Shown piece after piece: positions 7,967 to 17,893 of a DNA stretch of 57,540 bases (position 1 is the stretch's first letter; the number at the start of each line of letters is the position of its first letter). Location of the stretch: NCBI RefSeq assembly GCF_001293735.1, contig NZ_BCAH01000033.1, positions 1 through 57,540 of the forward strand, in the 5' to 3' direction. The stretch is from Limosilactobacillus gorillae. Lineage in GTDB: Bacteria > Bacillota > Bacilli > Lactobacillales > Lactobacillaceae. The notes under the pieces are model-generated. The model was not told where the DNA came from and did not search any database. It saw nothing but the letters and a program-made list of their open reading frames with translations. The translations under genes and the position numbers were made by a program.

Positions 7967-7977
7967 ACGACAAGTAA
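7933..7977 (+). pseudogene. Displaced original 3' end of the host gene
   Basis: In the same frame as the partial gene at the left edge, this reads RTGKNAHTPERHDK and stops at TAA (7975-7977), followed by its own terminator. It parallels RTGKSARIPERRRDVK at 3-53. I infer this is the original chromosomal tail, cut off when the element integrated. No start or upstream gene body is attached. Confidence 0.55.
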
Positions 7978-7985
7978 GGTCTTAT

Positions 7986-8018
7986 AAAGAGGTTGAGATT
8001 TTTCTAGCCTCTTTTTTA
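7986..8018 (+). terminator. Terminator after the displaced gene tail
   Basis: An AAGAGGTT / AGCCTCTT stem with a T-rich loop is followed by TTTT, nine bases after the TAA of the displaced tail. It is probably the original terminator of the host gene. Confidence 0.7.
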
Positions 8019-8369
8019 CAAATTTCTTATGAGAACGACATTATATGACGTGGATATATGAGATAATTATCTAGTAGAGGTGGAGAGGAATTAGTTGATG
8101 GATGCAACTAAAAGACGATGGGTTATTTGTTATAATAACAGAAAGAACATGAAAACGATTTAATGTCGGAGTTAATCGCCTGCTATAGTATAGCCTGGAG
8201 GAACCACCTCTCAAGTTATATCCTCTTCCCTTTACATGAAAAGATGAGTGGTGGCTTGATCGAGGTTAAAAACTGTATGGGAGGATTTTAAAATAAAGCT
8301 AAAAAAATAATAAGTAGACCATAATTTTTGATATTAAATAGATTATTTTGAAGTATTGGAGGGAAATAC
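8019..8369. other. AT-rich intergenic stretch, no clear gene
   Basis: A GGAGAGGA site precedes a 22-codon frame starting MMDATKRRWVICYNNRK at about 8098, but I cannot support it as a gene. An inverted pair AGAGGTGG (about 8076) and CCACCTCT (about 8204) flanks it. Nothing else is evident before the PH-SHOCT gene. Confidence 0.35.
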
Positions 8370-8927
8370 ATGTCTTACTCGTTAAATGAAATTAAAGAGC
8401 AAATGGAACAGGTTGGAATCAAGGATCTTTTCGGGACAAAGCGAGAAGTGAAGGAACTTCCTAAAATTCTGACCGACAACGAAACGATTATCTATGGTTG
8501 CTCTGGCCTTGATGATGGAAACACGGTTCTATGCATTTTGACTAATCGACGCATTCTAATGCTAGACAAGGGATTGCTTTATGGTATTAAGTCGACGGAA
8601 ATTCCGCTGGATATGGTAAACGGGGTGTCATACGAAAAAGGCCTTGTTTTAGGCAAAATTTCCGTTACTAACGGAGCAACCGTTACCAAGCTAGAAAATG
8701 TCAAGAAGCAAGACGCTCCCGTTATGGCCAATGCTATAAAAGAGCAAGCGGAGAAATACAAGTCGCTTCTAAAGAATAACGAACAACCGGTATTCCCGAC
8801 TCATGACGAGCCCACAGATACCGACCAGCTCATCGTCGAACTTCGCAAACTCAAGCCATTAGTTGATGAGGGCGTAATCACAGAAGAAGAATTTCAGGAA
8901 AAAAAGAAGCAATTGCTAGGAATTTAG
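8370..8927 (+). CDS. PH-like domain protein with C-terminal SHOCT domain
   Basis: The 185-aa soluble protein has a good site (GGAGGG) eight bases before ATG. Residues about 30-125 form a bacterial PH-like (YokE type) domain, seen in ETIIYGCSGLDDGNTVLCIL, TNRRILMLDKG and IPLDMVNGVSYEKG. Residues 155-185 are a SHOCT motif: a short helix-turn-helix-like end, LKPLVDEGVITEEEFQEKK. SHOCT domains usually end proteins that oligomerise or sit near membranes; the exact role is unknown. The gene is AT-rich compared with the pyr operon and lies just outside the att-like repeat, so it may be part of older accessory DNA. Related proteins are common in Firmicutes and their phages. Confidence 0.8.
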   Translation: MSYSLNEIKEQMEQVGIKDLFGTKREVKELPKILTDNETIIYGCSGLDDGNTVLCILTNRRILMLDKGLLYGIKSTEIPLDMVNGVSYEKGLVLGKISVTNGATVTKLENVKKQDAPVMANAIKEQAEKYKSLLKNNEQPVFPTHDEPTDTDQLIVELRKLKPLVDEGVITEEEFQEKKKQLLGI

Positions 8928-9129
8928 CAAGATGCACTAGTAGTCATCGGTATTTAAACAAACCGCGTTCATTGTAGTAACTTTACTACCTAAGTGAATG
9001 TGATCAGCTGGGGATATTAGTTTTATTTTTAGTAATATGGGTATATTTACAATTTTCAGTAATCTGTGAATCACGACATTTTGAACCACAATCTCCAAAA
9101 CTGGCCTACATAACAGTTTTAATTTTATC

Positions 9130-9158
9130 TTGACACTGTGGGAGGAGGGGGGTACAGT
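9130..9158 (+). promoter_or_regulatory. Promoter of the pyrimidine operon
   Basis: A perfect -35 TTGACA (9130-9135) is separated by exactly 17 bases from TACAGT (9153-9158). Transcription should start near 9165, just ahead of the first PyrR site, giving a leader of about 275 bases before pyrB. Confidence 0.8.
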
Positions 9159-9180
9159 ATTAAGCAATCAGATGTCCTTT

Positions 9181-9283
9181 AAGCTAGTCCCGTGAGGCTA
9201 GAAAGGTAACGGAGTAATGCCCCCCGTGGGGCCCGTTGAACCCTTCACTTGCGGCGGAAGCTGAAGTGAAGGGTTTTCTTTTG
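9181..9283 (+). promoter_or_regulatory. pyrR box 1: PyrR-dependent attenuator 1
   Basis: The PyrR anti-antiterminator hairpin is at 9182-9201: CTAG-TCCCGTGAGG-CTAG, matching the conserved TCCxGxGAGG loop. It is followed by an alternative pairing region and a strong terminator (AACCCTTCACTT / AAGTGAAGGGTT plus TTTTCTTTT, 9239-9282). In this mechanism PyrR with UMP stabilises the first hairpin and lets the terminator form. The sequence shows the elements; the ligand response is from the family. Confidence 0.85.
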
Positions 9284-9304
9284 GGACAGCCGAGAATTAA
9301 ACCA

Positions 9305-9414
9305 TCAAATTGCTCCCGTGAGGGCAAAATGGTTACCAAAGGCTGGAAGTGAACAGTTGTGGTAGCGATCAACCTCTCTGGAGCAAGCACGTGCCCCGGA
9401 GAGGTTTTTTCTTG
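9305..9414 (+). promoter_or_regulatory. pyrR box 2: PyrR-dependent attenuator 2
   Basis: A second PyrR loop is at 9308-9330 (TTGC-TCCCGTGAG-GGCAA) with a second terminator (AACCTCTC ... GAGAGGTTTTTTCTT, 9371-9412) ending 27 bases before pyrB. Two attenuators in series, with no gene between, should multiply repression by pyrimidines. No pyrR gene is adjacent, so PyrR must act in trans. Confidence 0.85.
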
Positions 9415-9440
9415 GGGCAAATAGAAAAGGAGAATGCTTC

Positions 9441-10406
9441 ATGACTACCCAATTGATTGAAAACCTGGTTTCCTTACCTCACTTTGTTTCGGTTGAAGAT
9501 TTAACGACTGACCAGGTCAACGCCCTTATTCGTCGGGCTGAAGAGTTCAAAAGCGGTGCCGTTGCACCAAGCCTTAGCCAACCAGTCTATGTCACTAACA
9601 TGTTCTTTGAAAACTCCACCCGCACCCACACCTCCTTTGCAATGGCCGAAAAGAAGCTAGGCTTAACTGAAATTCCCTTTGATGCCTCGCACTCCTCAAT
9701 GAAAAAGGGTGAAACCCTTTATGATACCTGCTTAACCTTAGATGCGTTAGGGGTCGACCTAACAGTGATTAGAGCCTCCGAAAATAACTACTATCGTCCG
9801 CTAATCAACCCAGGAGCGGGGCATTATTTAGACTTGGGAATCGTTAACGGGGGCGACGGGTCAGGTCAACACCCATCCCAATGCATGCTCGATATTATGA
9901 CCATTCACGAACACTTTGGTTACTTTAAGGGTCTTAAGGTGGCCATCGTTGGTGATATCACCCACTCGCGGGTCGCTCGCTCCAACATGGAAATTTTAAA
10001 CAAGTTAGGGGCGGAGGTATACTTCTCCGGTCCGGAATACTGGTACGACCACGCCTTTGATAAGTACGGTAAGTTCTGCCCAATTGATGAGTTGGTTGAA
10101 GAAGTTGACGTTATGATGCTCCTGCGGGTTCAACATGAGCGCCATGAAGGAGATGCTCACGAGGGAACCTTTTCCGCTCAGGCATACCACGAGCACTATG
10201 GAATCAACGAACAACGTTATAGTCGCCTGAAGCCAGAAGCAATTATCATGCACCCGGGTCCGATCAATCGCGGCGTCGAATTAGCTGACTCACTGGTCGA
10301 AGCACCAAAATCAGCCTTTGTAACCCAGATGGAAAACGGGGTCTTCATGCGGATGGCAATGTTGGAAGCCGTTTTACGCGGTCGTAAGTTAGGAGGACTG
10401 GAATAG
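9441..10406 (+). CDS. pyrB: Aspartate carbamoyltransferase catalytic chain
   Basis: This enzyme joins carbamoyl phosphate and aspartate to give carbamoyl aspartate, the first committed step of pyrimidine synthesis in the cytosol. The 321-aa product has the carbamoyl-phosphate loop [12 protein letters not shown] (STRT) near residue 55, HPSQCMLD near 150 and HPGPINRG near 270. These are hallmark motifs of the family, and the length is normal. No regulatory chain gene is present, as usual in Gram-positives. ATG 9441 follows AAAGGAG. Its stop shares one base with the GTG start of pyrC, so the two are translationally coupled. It is the first gene after the two PyrR attenuators. Confidence 0.97.
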   Translation: MTTQLIENLVSLPHFVSVEDLTTDQVNALIRRAEEFKSGAVAPSLSQPVYVTNMFFENSTRTHTSFAMAEKKLGLTEIPFDASHSSMKKGETLYDTCLTLDALGVDLTVIRASENNYYRPLINPGAGHYLDLGIVNGGDGSGQHPSQCMLDIMTIHEHFGYFKGLKVAIVGDITHSRVARSNMEILNKLGAEVYFSGPEYWYDHAFDKYGKFCPIDELVEEVDVMMLLRVQHERHEGDAHEGTFSAQAYHEHYGINEQRYSRLKPEAIIMHPGPINRGVELADSLVEAPKSAFVTQMENGVFMRMAMLEAVLRGRKLGGLE

Positions 10407-11695
10407 TGAAGACTCTGATCAAAAACGGGACTGTCTTTAATGAGGGTCACCTGGTCAACGAAGACCTCCTGGTCGAAGACGGTATTATCCGAGCACTGGG
10501 TAAGGATCTTCATGAATACTTAACCGATGATTACGTAGAATTTGACGCTGGTAACCTGCTGGTAAGTCCGGGATTGGTTGACGTGCATGTCCACTACCGC
10601 GAGCCGGGTCAAACTGAAAAGGAAACAATTAAGACTGGATCGGCGGCGGCTGCTCATGGTGGCTTTACCACGGTTGGTGCAATGCCAAATGTCGATCCGG
10701 TTCCAGATGCTCCGGAAAAAGTGGCCCAGATGATTGCCAAAAATCAAAAAGATGGCCTGGTCCACATCGCCCAGTACAGCGCCATTACGACCGGTCGGAC
10801 CAGTGATCAACTGGTTAACATGGCCGGGGTGAAGAAGGCCGGTGCCTTCGCTGTTTCTAATGATGGTAATGGTGTTCAATCTGCTGGTACCATGTACCGG
10901 GCAATGCAAGCCGCCAAAGCAGTGGGCTTACCTCTAGCCGCTCACGTGGAAGATGAGTCACTGCTCTTTGGTGGTGTAATGACGGAAGGGGCGCGGGCTA
11001 AATACCTAGGCTTGCCAGGTAGCCCGGAAGTTGTTGAGTCCTCCCAGGTAGCGCGGGACCTTGCCTTGGCCAAGGCCACCGGAGTTCACTACCATGTCTG
11101 CCACGTTTCAACTAAGGATAGTCTAGCAATGATCCGCTTTGCCAAGCAAAATGGTGTCCGAGTGACCTGTGAGGCGACCCCGCACCACCTGTTATTATCA
11201 GACGAATGTATTGATGGCCACGATACCAACTATAAAATGAACCCGCCCCTGCGTCATGAAGAAGATCGGCGGGCTCTGGTGGCGGCCTTAAACGATGGTA
11301 CGGTTGACATGATCGCTACCGATCACGCCCCCCACACCAAAGAAAACAAGGGAACTGACTTTTATTGCGGTGCTAACGGGATCACCGGGAGCGAAACCGC
11401 CTTTGCTCTCTTGTACACCAAACTGGTTAAGGCTGGACTCTTGAAGCTAGAACGGCTTTTGGATCTGATGGCCACCAACCCGGCAGCGGCCTTTAACTTA
11501 ACCGAAGCGGGGCGTTTGGAGGTTGGGAAACCCGCTGATATCGCCATCTTTGATCTAGACCATGCCTACGTCATTGACCAACGTGATTACTTGTCCAAGG
11601 GACGTAACACCCCCTTTACCAGAATGACTGTTTACGGTCAAACTGTACTGACAATGGTGGATGGTCAGGTGGTTTACCGGCGAAAGGAGGACTAA
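10406..11695 (+). CDS. pyrC: Dihydroorotase
   Basis: This zinc enzyme closes carbamoyl aspartate to dihydroorotate. The 429-aa product is of the Bacillus-type (class I) dihydroorotase. The metal motif [10 protein letters not shown] (HxH) is near residue 58, and the catalytic/metal aspartate is in [20 protein letters not shown] and the C-terminal strand region form the small beta domain around the amidohydrolase barrel. GTG 10406 overlaps the pyrB stop by one base and has AGGAGG upstream inside pyrB. carA follows with a one-base gap. The substrate comes from PyrB and the product feeds PyrD in the same operon. Confidence 0.97.
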   Translation: MKTLIKNGTVFNEGHLVNEDLLVEDGIIRALGKDLHEYLTDDYVEFDAGNLLVSPGLVDVHVHYREPGQTEKETIKTGSAAAAHGGFTTVGAMPNVDPVPDAPEKVAQMIAKNQKDGLVHIAQYSAITTGRTSDQLVNMAGVKKAGAFAVSNDGNGVQSAGTMYRAMQAAKAVGLPLAAHVEDESLLFGGVMTEGARAKYLGLPGSPEVVESSQVARDLALAKATGVHYHVCHVSTKDSLAMIRFAKQNGVRVTCEATPHHLLLSDECIDGHDTNYKMNPPLRHEEDRRALVAALNDGTVDMIATDHAPHTKENKGTDFYCGANGITGSETAFALLYTKLVKAGLLKLERLLDLMATNPAAAFNLTEAGRLEVGKPADIAIFDLDHAYVIDQRDYLSKGRNTPFTRMTVYGQTVLTMVDGQVVYRRKED

Positions 11696-11696
11696 T

Positions 11697-12779
11697 TTGC
11701 AACGCTACCTAGTATTAGAAGATGGGACCATCTACCAGGGGACGGCCTTTGGAGCGAATCAGGAAACAACTGGTGAAGTGGTCTTTACCACCGGAATGAC
11801 GGGCTACCAAGAGGCGATTACCGACCAGTCCTTTGCTAACCAAATTCTGGTCTTCACTAACCCTTTGATTGGCAACTATGGCGTCAATCTTGATGATAAT
11901 GAGTCACTGCTTCCTCAGATTAAGGGGGTTGTGTGCCGTAAACTCGCCCATGTGGCGACTAATTGGCGGATGCAAGATACTTTAGATAACTTCTTAACTC
12001 AGCGGGGTATCCCCGGCTTAGAGGGAATTGATACCCGGGCGTTGGTTAAAAAGCTACGCCGTTACGGTACCTTGCGGGGACGACTAGTTGACCAAACTGA
12101 AGGAATTACCCAAGTTATCGCCGATTTAAAGAAGGCGACCCCGATGAAAAATGTTATTCCCCAAGTTTCAACCAAGAATCCCTATCCCAACCCGGGAACC
12201 AAGCGTAACATCGTTGTGGTTGACTTTGGCATTAAGCATTCGATTCTGCGTGAACTAGCTAAGCGGGACTGTAACGTGATCGTCTTACCATACAATGCTA
12301 CGGCCAAGCAGATCTTGAGTCTGCATGCTGACGGGGTCTTACTTTCAAACGGCCCTGGTGATCCCCTAGAGATGAAGGGGGCTGTCGAGATGGTGGCTGA
12401 AGTTGAACAACACCTGCCAGTCTTTGGTATCTGCATGGGCCACCAGATCCTGGCGCTGGCTAATGGTGCCAAGACAGTTAAGATGAAGTTTGGTCACCGT
12501 GGTTTCAATCATCCGGTCAAAAACGTGGCTACCGGTGCGGTAAACTTTACTTCCCAAAATCATGGTTACGCCGTCGATGCTAGCTCAATTGATCCAACAA
12601 AGCTCTTAATCACCCACCTGGAACTAAATGACCAAACTGTGGAAGGAATTCGTCATAAACACTACCCGGCCTTTTCCGTTCAGTTCCATCCCGACGCCGC
12701 TCCAGGTCCTCATGATGCCGATCAGCTCTTTGATGACTTCATCAGCCTCGTTGACCAACGTAAGAAAGGACAAAATTAA
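11697..12779 (+). CDS. carA: Carbamoyl-phosphate synthase small (glutaminase) subunit
   Basis: The protein hydrolyses glutamine and passes ammonia to CarB. I start it at TTG 11697, seven bases behind AAAGGAGG, giving 360 aa; an in-frame GTG at 11661 lies inside pyrC with no site. The class I glutaminase domain is complete: nucleophile Cys246 in [17 protein letters not shown] near 287, and His331 in SVQFHPD. One oddity is Asp333 where most relatives have Glu (HPE). The N-terminal half has [10 protein letters not shown]. The stop overlaps the carB ATG by one base. Being behind the PyrR leader, it should serve pyrimidine synthesis. A diverged paralogue lies at 48849-49931. Confidence 0.95.
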   Translation: MQRYLVLEDGTIYQGTAFGANQETTGEVVFTTGMTGYQEAITDQSFANQILVFTNPLIGNYGVNLDDNESLLPQIKGVVCRKLAHVATNWRMQDTLDNFLTQRGIPGLEGIDTRALVKKLRRYGTLRGRLVDQTEGITQVIADLKKATPMKNVIPQVSTKNPYPNPGTKRNIVVVDFGIKHSILRELAKRDCNVIVLPYNATAKQILSLHADGVLLSNGPGDPLEMKGAVEMVAEVEQHLPVFGICMGHQILALANGAKTVKMKFGHRGFNHPVKNVATGAVNFTSQNHGYAVDASSIDPTKLLITHLELNDQTVEGIRHKHYPAFSVQFHPDAAPGPHDADQLFDDFISLVDQRKKGQN

Positions 12780-15700
12780 TGCCGAAGCGCACTGACATTC
12801 ATAAAATCATGGTAATTGGTTCAGGACCGATTATCATCGGTCAAGCTGCCGAGTTTGATTACTCGGGGACTCAGGCCTGCCTGGCCCTTAAAGAGGAGGG
12901 CTACGAAACCGTTTTAGTTAACTCTAATCCGGCCACAATCATGACTGACAAGGAAGTTGCTGACCATGTTTACATCGAGCCACTAACCGTTGCAACCATC
13001 ACCCGGATCCTACGCCAAGAAGCACCGGATGCGCTCTTACCGACTTTGGGTGGACAAATCGGCTTGAATCTAGCCGTCGCCCTTAATAAGACGGGTATCT
13101 TGGATGAGATGGGCATTGAGGTGCTAGGTACTAAGCTTTCTTCAATTGACCAGGCCGAGGACCGCGAAAAGTTTAAGGAACTGATGCAAGAACTTAGCGA
13201 ACCAGTCCCGGCGTCCCTGACGGTAGCAACGGTCGACCAGGCCCTTGACTTTGCTAAGATGGTGGGTTACCCGGTCATCGTCCGCCCCGCCTTCACGATG
13301 GGGGGAACCGGTGGGGGGCTGGCTAACAATGAGACTGAGCTGACCGAAATTGCTAAGAATGGCCTTGAGCTCTCGCCAGCCACTCAGTGCTTGATTGAAA
13401 AGTCGATCGCGGGCTTTAAGGAGATTGAGTTTGAGGTTATGCGCGATGCCACTGATAATACGATGGTTGTTTGCTGCATGGAAAACTTCGACCCGGTCGG
13501 CATCCACACTGGTGATTCAATTGTTTTTGCCCCCAGTCAAACCTTGTCTGACCGTGAGTATCAGCGCCTGCGCGACTGTGCTTTGAAGTTGATCTCAGCC
13601 CTCAAGATTGAGGGGGGATGCAACGTTCAGCTGGCCCTGGACCCTAACTCTTATGATTACAACGTGATTGAAGTTAATCCGCGGGTTTCTCGCTCCTCAG
13701 CCTTAGCGTCGAAGGCGACTGGCTACCCGATTGCCAAGTTAGCAGCCAAGATCGCCGTAGGGTTAACCCTAGACGAGGTCAAGAATCCGGTCACCAAGAC
13801 AACTTATGCCCAATTTGAACCGGCCCTGGACTACGTGGTCGTTAAAATTCCGCGCTGGCCCTTTGATAAGTTTTCCAAAGCCGATCGCCGACTGGGGAGC
13901 CAAATGAAGGCAACCGGTGAGGTGATGGGAATTGGGCGGACGGCTGAAGAAGCCCTGTTAAAGGCGATTGCATCCTTGGAGATTGACCAAAAGGACTTGC
14001 TATCAAGGGAGGCTCAAGAGGCAAGTGACCGCGAGTTAGAGGCCAAGTTGGTACACCCTCAAGACGACCGCCTCTTTTACATTGCTGAGGCCTTTCGGCG
14101 GGGGTACTCCTTAGATGATCTTCACGAGCTTACTCAGATTAACCATTACTTCTTGGATATCGTGGCGGGATTGGTTAAAGAGGAAGGACAAATTGCCCGG
14201 GCTGGCTTGGAACCAGCCACTATTCGCCAGGCCAAGCAGGATGGCTACTCTGACGCTACGATTGCCCAACTGGTTAACCGGTCACCAATCGCGGTGCGTA
14301 ACTTTCGTAAGCAAAACGGGATCGTGCCGGTTTATAAGATGGTTGACACCTGTGCAGGGGAGTTTGACTCGGCAACGCCCTACTTTTATTCCACTTATGA
14401 AGCGGAAAACGAGAGCAAGCGTACTGACCGGCCATCCGTTCTAGTGATTGGTGCGGGACCAATTCGGATCGGCCAGGGGGTTGAGTTTGATTACGCTACC
14501 GTTCACTGTGTTCGGGCCTTACAAAAAATGGGCTACGAAGCAATCGTGATTAACTCCAATCCCGAAACGGTGTCAACTGATTTCTCAGTATCAGACAAAC
14601 TTTACTTCGAACCCCTAACTCTAGAAAATGTCTTGAATGTGGCCGATTTGGAGCAACCAATCGGCGTCATTGTTCAGTTTGGGGGCCAAACGGCAATTAA
14701 CTTGGCTGCCGGACTGGAGGAAAATGGGATTAAGATCCTTGGTACGACCGTAAAGGATCTTGATGCCGCTGAGGACCGGGAAGCCTTTGATCAGGTCATC
14801 AAGGACCTGGGGTTACGTCAACCGATTGGGATGACCACCACTAGTCGCCAAGGGGTGCTGGACGCAGCCAAAGAAATTGGCTACCCGGTCCTGGTTCGGC
14901 CAAGCTATGTGCTCGGGGGCAAGGCAATGGAGATTGTTGATAATCAGGCTGAACTGGAAGCCTATCTTGACCAAAACGAGGCCGTCACGGGGAGTCACCC
15001 GATCCTGGTTGATTCCTATTTAGAGGGGACCGAATGTGAGGTTGATGCAATTTGTGACGGGGAGCGTGTTCTCTTGCCGGGAATCATGGAGCACATCGAA
15101 CATGCCGGGGTTCACTCTGGGGATTCGATGGCCGTCTACCCACCTCAGTCCCTATCGAATGATGTTAAGGCCCAAATTGAAGATGCCACGAAAAAATTGG
15201 CCGTCGCCCTTAAGTGTATTGGGATGATGAATATCCAGTTCATCATTCACGACAATCAAGCCTATGTTTTAGAAGTAAACCCGCGCGCCAGTCGGACAGT
15301 ACCATTTCTATCCAAGGTAACACAGATTGAGATGACCCAACTGGCTACCAGGGTGATCATGGGTACCAGCTTAGCTGAGCAGGGATATCAGGGCGGGCTC
15401 GTCCAAGAAAGCCAACTAGTTTATGTCAAGGCGCCGGTCTTCTCCTTCTCCAAACTTGGTGATGTCGATTCCTACCTAGGTCCTGAAATGAAGTCGACTG
15501 GGGAAGTGATGGGTGCGGACGTGAGCTTTGAAAAGGCACTCGATAAGGCCTTCGCCGGAGCAGGGATGGCCGTACCAAATAACGGCGCTGTCCTGTTAAC
15601 CATTGAAGATGGTGACAAGGCCCAAATTTTGCCTCTAGCCAAGCGGTTTAATGCGATTGGTTTTGCGCTGTTTGCCACTTGCGGGACAGCTAGCTTTTTG

Positions 15701-15958
15701 AAAAAACACGGTCTTCCGACCACCACAGTTGCCAAACTTAATGAGGCCGGGCAACCAGCCATCTTGGACGTGATTAAGGATAAGGGAGTTGACCTGGTGA
15801 TCAATACAATGGGGCATGATGATGAGAAGAATTCTGACGGCTTCATCATCCGTCAGACCGCCATTGAGCACCATGTACCGCTCTTAACCGCTCTGGACAC
15901 GGTTGCTGCCCTGCTATGCGCACTAGAAATGAAGTCTTATAGAACCACCGAACTATAG
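12779..15958 (+). CDS. carB: Carbamoyl-phosphate synthase large subunit
   Basis: This is the synthetase subunit that makes carbamoyl phosphate from bicarbonate, ammonia and two ATP. It is full length at 1059 aa. The first ATP-grasp domain has the glycine loop MGGTGGG near 174-180 and the metal ligands in [11 protein letters not shown] near 296-306. The second has [11 protein letters not shown] and [11 protein letters not shown]. The last 120 or so residues form the MGS-like regulatory domain, usually the UMP-sensing part, with [11 protein letters not shown] and [11 protein letters not shown] 12779 overlaps the carA stop, and pyrD follows after 11 bases. It provides a full set of residues against which the degenerate copy at 49933-52419 can be judged. 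Confidence 0.97.
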   Translation: MPKRTDIHKIMVIGSGPIIIGQAAEFDYSGTQACLALKEEGYETVLVNSNPATIMTDKEVADHVYIEPLTVATITRILRQEAPDALLPTLGGQIGLNLAVALNKTGILDEMGIEVLGTKLSSIDQAEDREKFKELMQELSEPVPASLTVATVDQALDFAKMVGYPVIVRPAFTMGGTGGGLANNETELTEIAKNGLELSPATQCLIEKSIAGFKEIEFEVMRDATDNTMVVCCMENFDPVGIHTGDSIVFAPSQTLSDREYQRLRDCALKLISALKIEGGCNVQLALDPNSYDYNVIEVNPRVSRSSALASKATGYPIAKLAAKIAVGLTLDEVKNPVTKTTYAQFEPALDYVVVKIPRWPFDKFSKADRRLGSQMKATGEVMGIGRTAEEALLKAIASLEIDQKDLLSREAQEASDRELEAKLVHPQDDRLFYIAEAFRRGYSLDDLHELTQINHYFLDIVAGLVKEEGQIARAGLEPATIRQAKQDGYSDATIAQLVNRSPIAVRNFRKQNGIVPVYKMVDTCAGEFDSATPYFYSTYEAENESKRTDRPSVLVIGAGPIRIGQGVEFDYATVHCVRALQKMGYEAIVINSNPETVSTDFSVSDKLYFEPLTLENVLNVADLEQPIGVIVQFGGQTAINLAAGLEENGIKILGTTVKDLDAAEDREAFDQVIKDLGLRQPIGMTTTSRQGVLDAAKEIGYPVLVRPSYVLGGKAMEIVDNQAELEAYLDQNEAVTGSHPILVDSYLEGTECEVDAICDGERVLLPGIMEHIEHAGVHSGDSMAVYPPQSLSNDVKAQIEDATKKLAVALKCIGMMNIQFIIHDNQAYVLEVNPRASRTVPFLSKVTQIEMTQLATRVIMGTSLAEQGYQGGLVQESQLVYVKAPVFSFSKLGDVDSYLGPEMKSTGEVMGADVSFEKALDKAFAGAGMAVPNNGAVLLTIEDGDKAQILPLAKRFNAIGFALFATCGTASFLKKHGLPTTTVAKLNEAGQPAILDVIKDKGVDLVINTMGHDDEKNSDGFIIRQTAIEHHVPLLTALDTVAALLCALEMKSYRTTEL

Positions 15959-15969
15959 AGGAGAATAAT

Positions 15970-16887
15970 ATGACTAATCGACTTGCCGTATCCTTACCCG
16001 GCCTTGAGATGACCAACCCCTTGATGCCAGCCTCTGGAACCTTTGGCTTTGGTGATGCCTGGGGGGCTGACAAGGTGAACTTTAACGATCTCGGGGCCCT
16101 GGTAATTAAGACGACCACCCCCGAAGCCCGGACTGGGAATCCACAGCCCCAAATCGCCAGGTTAGCCGATGGAGTGATGAATGCAGTTGGACTGACTAAT
16201 CCGGGAGTCGATACCGTTATCGCTGAGAAGCTTTCGGCCTTGGGTGAAAAGTACCCCGCCCTTCCGGTAGTGGGCTCAATCGGCGGAAATACCGAGGAAG
16301 ACTACGTTGAAGTTGCCAAGAAGCTAGCCGAATCAGGCCTGGTTTCAGCCCTGGAACTTAACGTGTCTTGTCCTAATGTTGCTCACGGGGGGATGGCCTT
16401 TGGGACAAATGCCAAGGTTTTAGAAAAACTCACTGCCAAGGTTAAGGAGGCTGTGGGAGCGGTCCCCCTGTATGTCAAGCTGACCCCGAACGTGACCGAT
16501 ATCACCGAGGTAGCCCGGGGAGCCGAGGCGGGGGGAGCTGATGGCCTTTCCTTGATCAACACTGTCCTGGGACTGCACATCGATATCCATACTGGCCAAC
16601 CAGTTCTGGGCAACGGGATGGGTGGCTACTCCGGGATGGCTATTAAGCCGTTGGCAATCCGAATGGTTTACCAGGTTGCCCACGCTACCACCTTACCGAT
16701 TATCGGAATGGGGGGGATCGAAACCGCTGCTGACGTGATTGAATTCATGATGGCCGGTGCTAGTGCAGTCGCCGTTGGGGCGGCCCATTTCAAAGATATT
16801 GCCGCTTGTCCACACATCGCCACCCAACTTCCAAGCTTAATGGATGAGTTGGGGATCGAGACCCTGGCAGAATTGAAGCGGATCTAA
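15970..16887 (+). CDS. pyrD: Dihydroorotate dehydrogenase, class 1B type catalytic subunit
   Basis: This FMN enzyme oxidises dihydroorotate to orotate. The 305-aa product has the class 1 active-site cysteine in [15 protein letters not shown] contacts in [10 protein letters not shown] and [18 protein letters not shown], and the N-terminal pattern [10 protein letters not shown]. The NVSCPN form and overall pattern favour class 1B, which normally works with the iron-sulphur flavoprotein PyrK and NAD. No pyrK is adjacent, so the partner is elsewhere or the class call is wrong. The start has GAGGAGAATAAT upstream. A strong terminator follows, so the operon ends here without pyrF and pyrE. Confidence 0.93.
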   Translation: MTNRLAVSLPGLEMTNPLMPASGTFGFGDAWGADKVNFNDLGALVIKTTTPEARTGNPQPQIARLADGVMNAVGLTNPGVDTVIAEKLSALGEKYPALPVVGSIGGNTEEDYVEVAKKLAESGLVSALELNVSCPNVAHGGMAFGTNAKVLEKLTAKVKEAVGAVPLYVKLTPNVTDITEVARGAEAGGADGLSLINTVLGLHIDIHTGQPVLGNGMGGYSGMAIKPLAIRMVYQVAHATTLPIIGMGGIETAADVIEFMMAGASAVAVGAAHFKDIAACPHIATQLPSLMDELGIETLAELKRI

Positions 16888-16889
16888 AT

Positions 16890-16932
16890 TAAGAGCCCAG
16901 TAGCTTATTTTACAAGCTACTGGGCTCTATTA
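16890..16932 (+). terminator. Terminator of the pyr operon
   Basis: An AGAGCCCAGTAGCTT / AAGCTACTGGGCTCT stem with a short AT loop, followed by ATT. It is symmetrical and can also serve the convergent HAD gene. Two other intergenic hairpins in the window share the same GCCCAGTRG core. Confidence 0.85.
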
Positions 16933-16956
16933 GGATGCTATGCCGTTAAAGAAGTC

Positions 16957-17766
16957 TTATCTTAGTTTGAAGTAGGCTTCTAAATAATTGGCAACGCCGT
17001 CATGTTCGTTATCTAAGGGGGTTACGTCCTTAGCGACGGCCTTTAATTCCGGAATGGCGTTTTGCATGGCGACCCCGTGACCGGCAAAGTCAATCATCTC
17101 TAGGTCGTTATGTTCGTCGCCAAAGGCCACGATGTGTTGGCGATCGATTTGGTAGTACTTGGCCAGGTAGGAAAGAGCGGTTTCCTTGTGGGTGCCGCGG
17201 TGGATCAACTCCATGATCGAATATCCCCCGCCCCAGATCCGGGGTTCGACAAAGTCACCATAGCGTTCGTTAACCCGGTCGAGAATCGCTTCCTTTTTGG
17301 CGGGATCAAACTGAATTGTTAGGGCGATCGGGTCGTCAGTCAAGTTATGCTCATTTAAGATTTGATCTTCGGTTAATTGGTCCGGTAAAAACTCAGGTAG
17401 TTCATTGGACGGGTGGTTAGCCCAGACGTGGTGCTTATCTTCGGCGATTAAGGTTTGGACCCCTAGTTCTTGGTGGCTGGCCAACATGTCTAAGGTCATT
17501 TCCCGGGTTACCTTAATAGCGTACTCGTGTTTCCAATTGTGGTAGGGGAGGTGAGCTAAGGCGCCATTAAAGTTGATAATCGGGGAGTTGAGACCGATCT
17601 GGTCGTATAGGTGCGAAGAAATCAGCCATGGTCGGCCGGTCACGATTACCACCAAGTGGCCTTCCTTGGCTAGCTTGCGTAAGGTACTAATGGTGTGGTC
17701 AGTTAGTTTAGACTGGTTATTTAGGGTAGTTCCATCCATATCTAGGGCGATCAAGTGTTGGTCCAT
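16957..17766 (-). CDS. HAD-superfamily phosphatase, Cof type (IIB)
   Basis: The 269-aa protein has all HAD motifs: ALDMDGTTLNN near residue 7 (the nucleophile Asp), VIVTGRPW near 40 (motif II) and FGDEHNDLEMI near 217 (motif IV). The large central cap identifies the Cof/YidA subfamily of sugar-phosphate and cofactor phosphatases. The natural substrate cannot be told from sequence. ATG 17766 follows AGAAGGA. It is a single gene, convergent with pyrD and divergent from rsmF. The best conserved region after the motifs is GGGYSIMELIHRGTHK, which carries the motif III lysine typical of the family. Confidence 0.9.
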   Translation of the reverse strand: MDQHLIALDMDGTTLNNQSKLTDHTISTLRKLAKEGHLVVIVTGRPWLISSHLYDQIGLNSPIINFNGALAHLPYHNWKHEYAIKVTREMTLDMLASHQELGVQTLIAEDKHHVWANHPSNELPEFLPDQLTEDQILNEHNLTDDPIALTIQFDPAKKEAILDRVNERYGDFVEPRIWGGGYSIMELIHRGTHKETALSYLAKYYQIDRQHIVAFGDEHNDLEMIDFAGHGVAMQNAIPELKAVAKDVTPLDNEHDGVANYLEAYFKLR

Positions 17767-17893
17767 TTCAATCCTTCTTTCGTAGAGTCAATGTCTTGAT
17801 TATACCGATTCAGGGGGAACGCCGCAAATCTTGCGCGTCAACCGCTGGGCGGGTAAAATAAAACGGATGTAAAACGAAGAAGGGAAGACAACC

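Noticed and set aside
7780-7968. Minus-strand frame of 62 codons with hydrophobic content
   Set aside because: No ribosome site, in AT-rich debris, and antisense to the displaced host-gene tail; likely chance.
8098-8163. 22-codon frame MMDATKRRWVICYNNRK
   Set aside because: A ribosome site exists but the product is tiny, without recognisable features or conserved context.
11661-11696. GTG start 12 codons upstream for the first carA
   Set aside because: It lies inside pyrC and would include the AAAGGAGG ribosome site; TTG 11697 is at correct spacing and matches the N-terminus of the paralogue.
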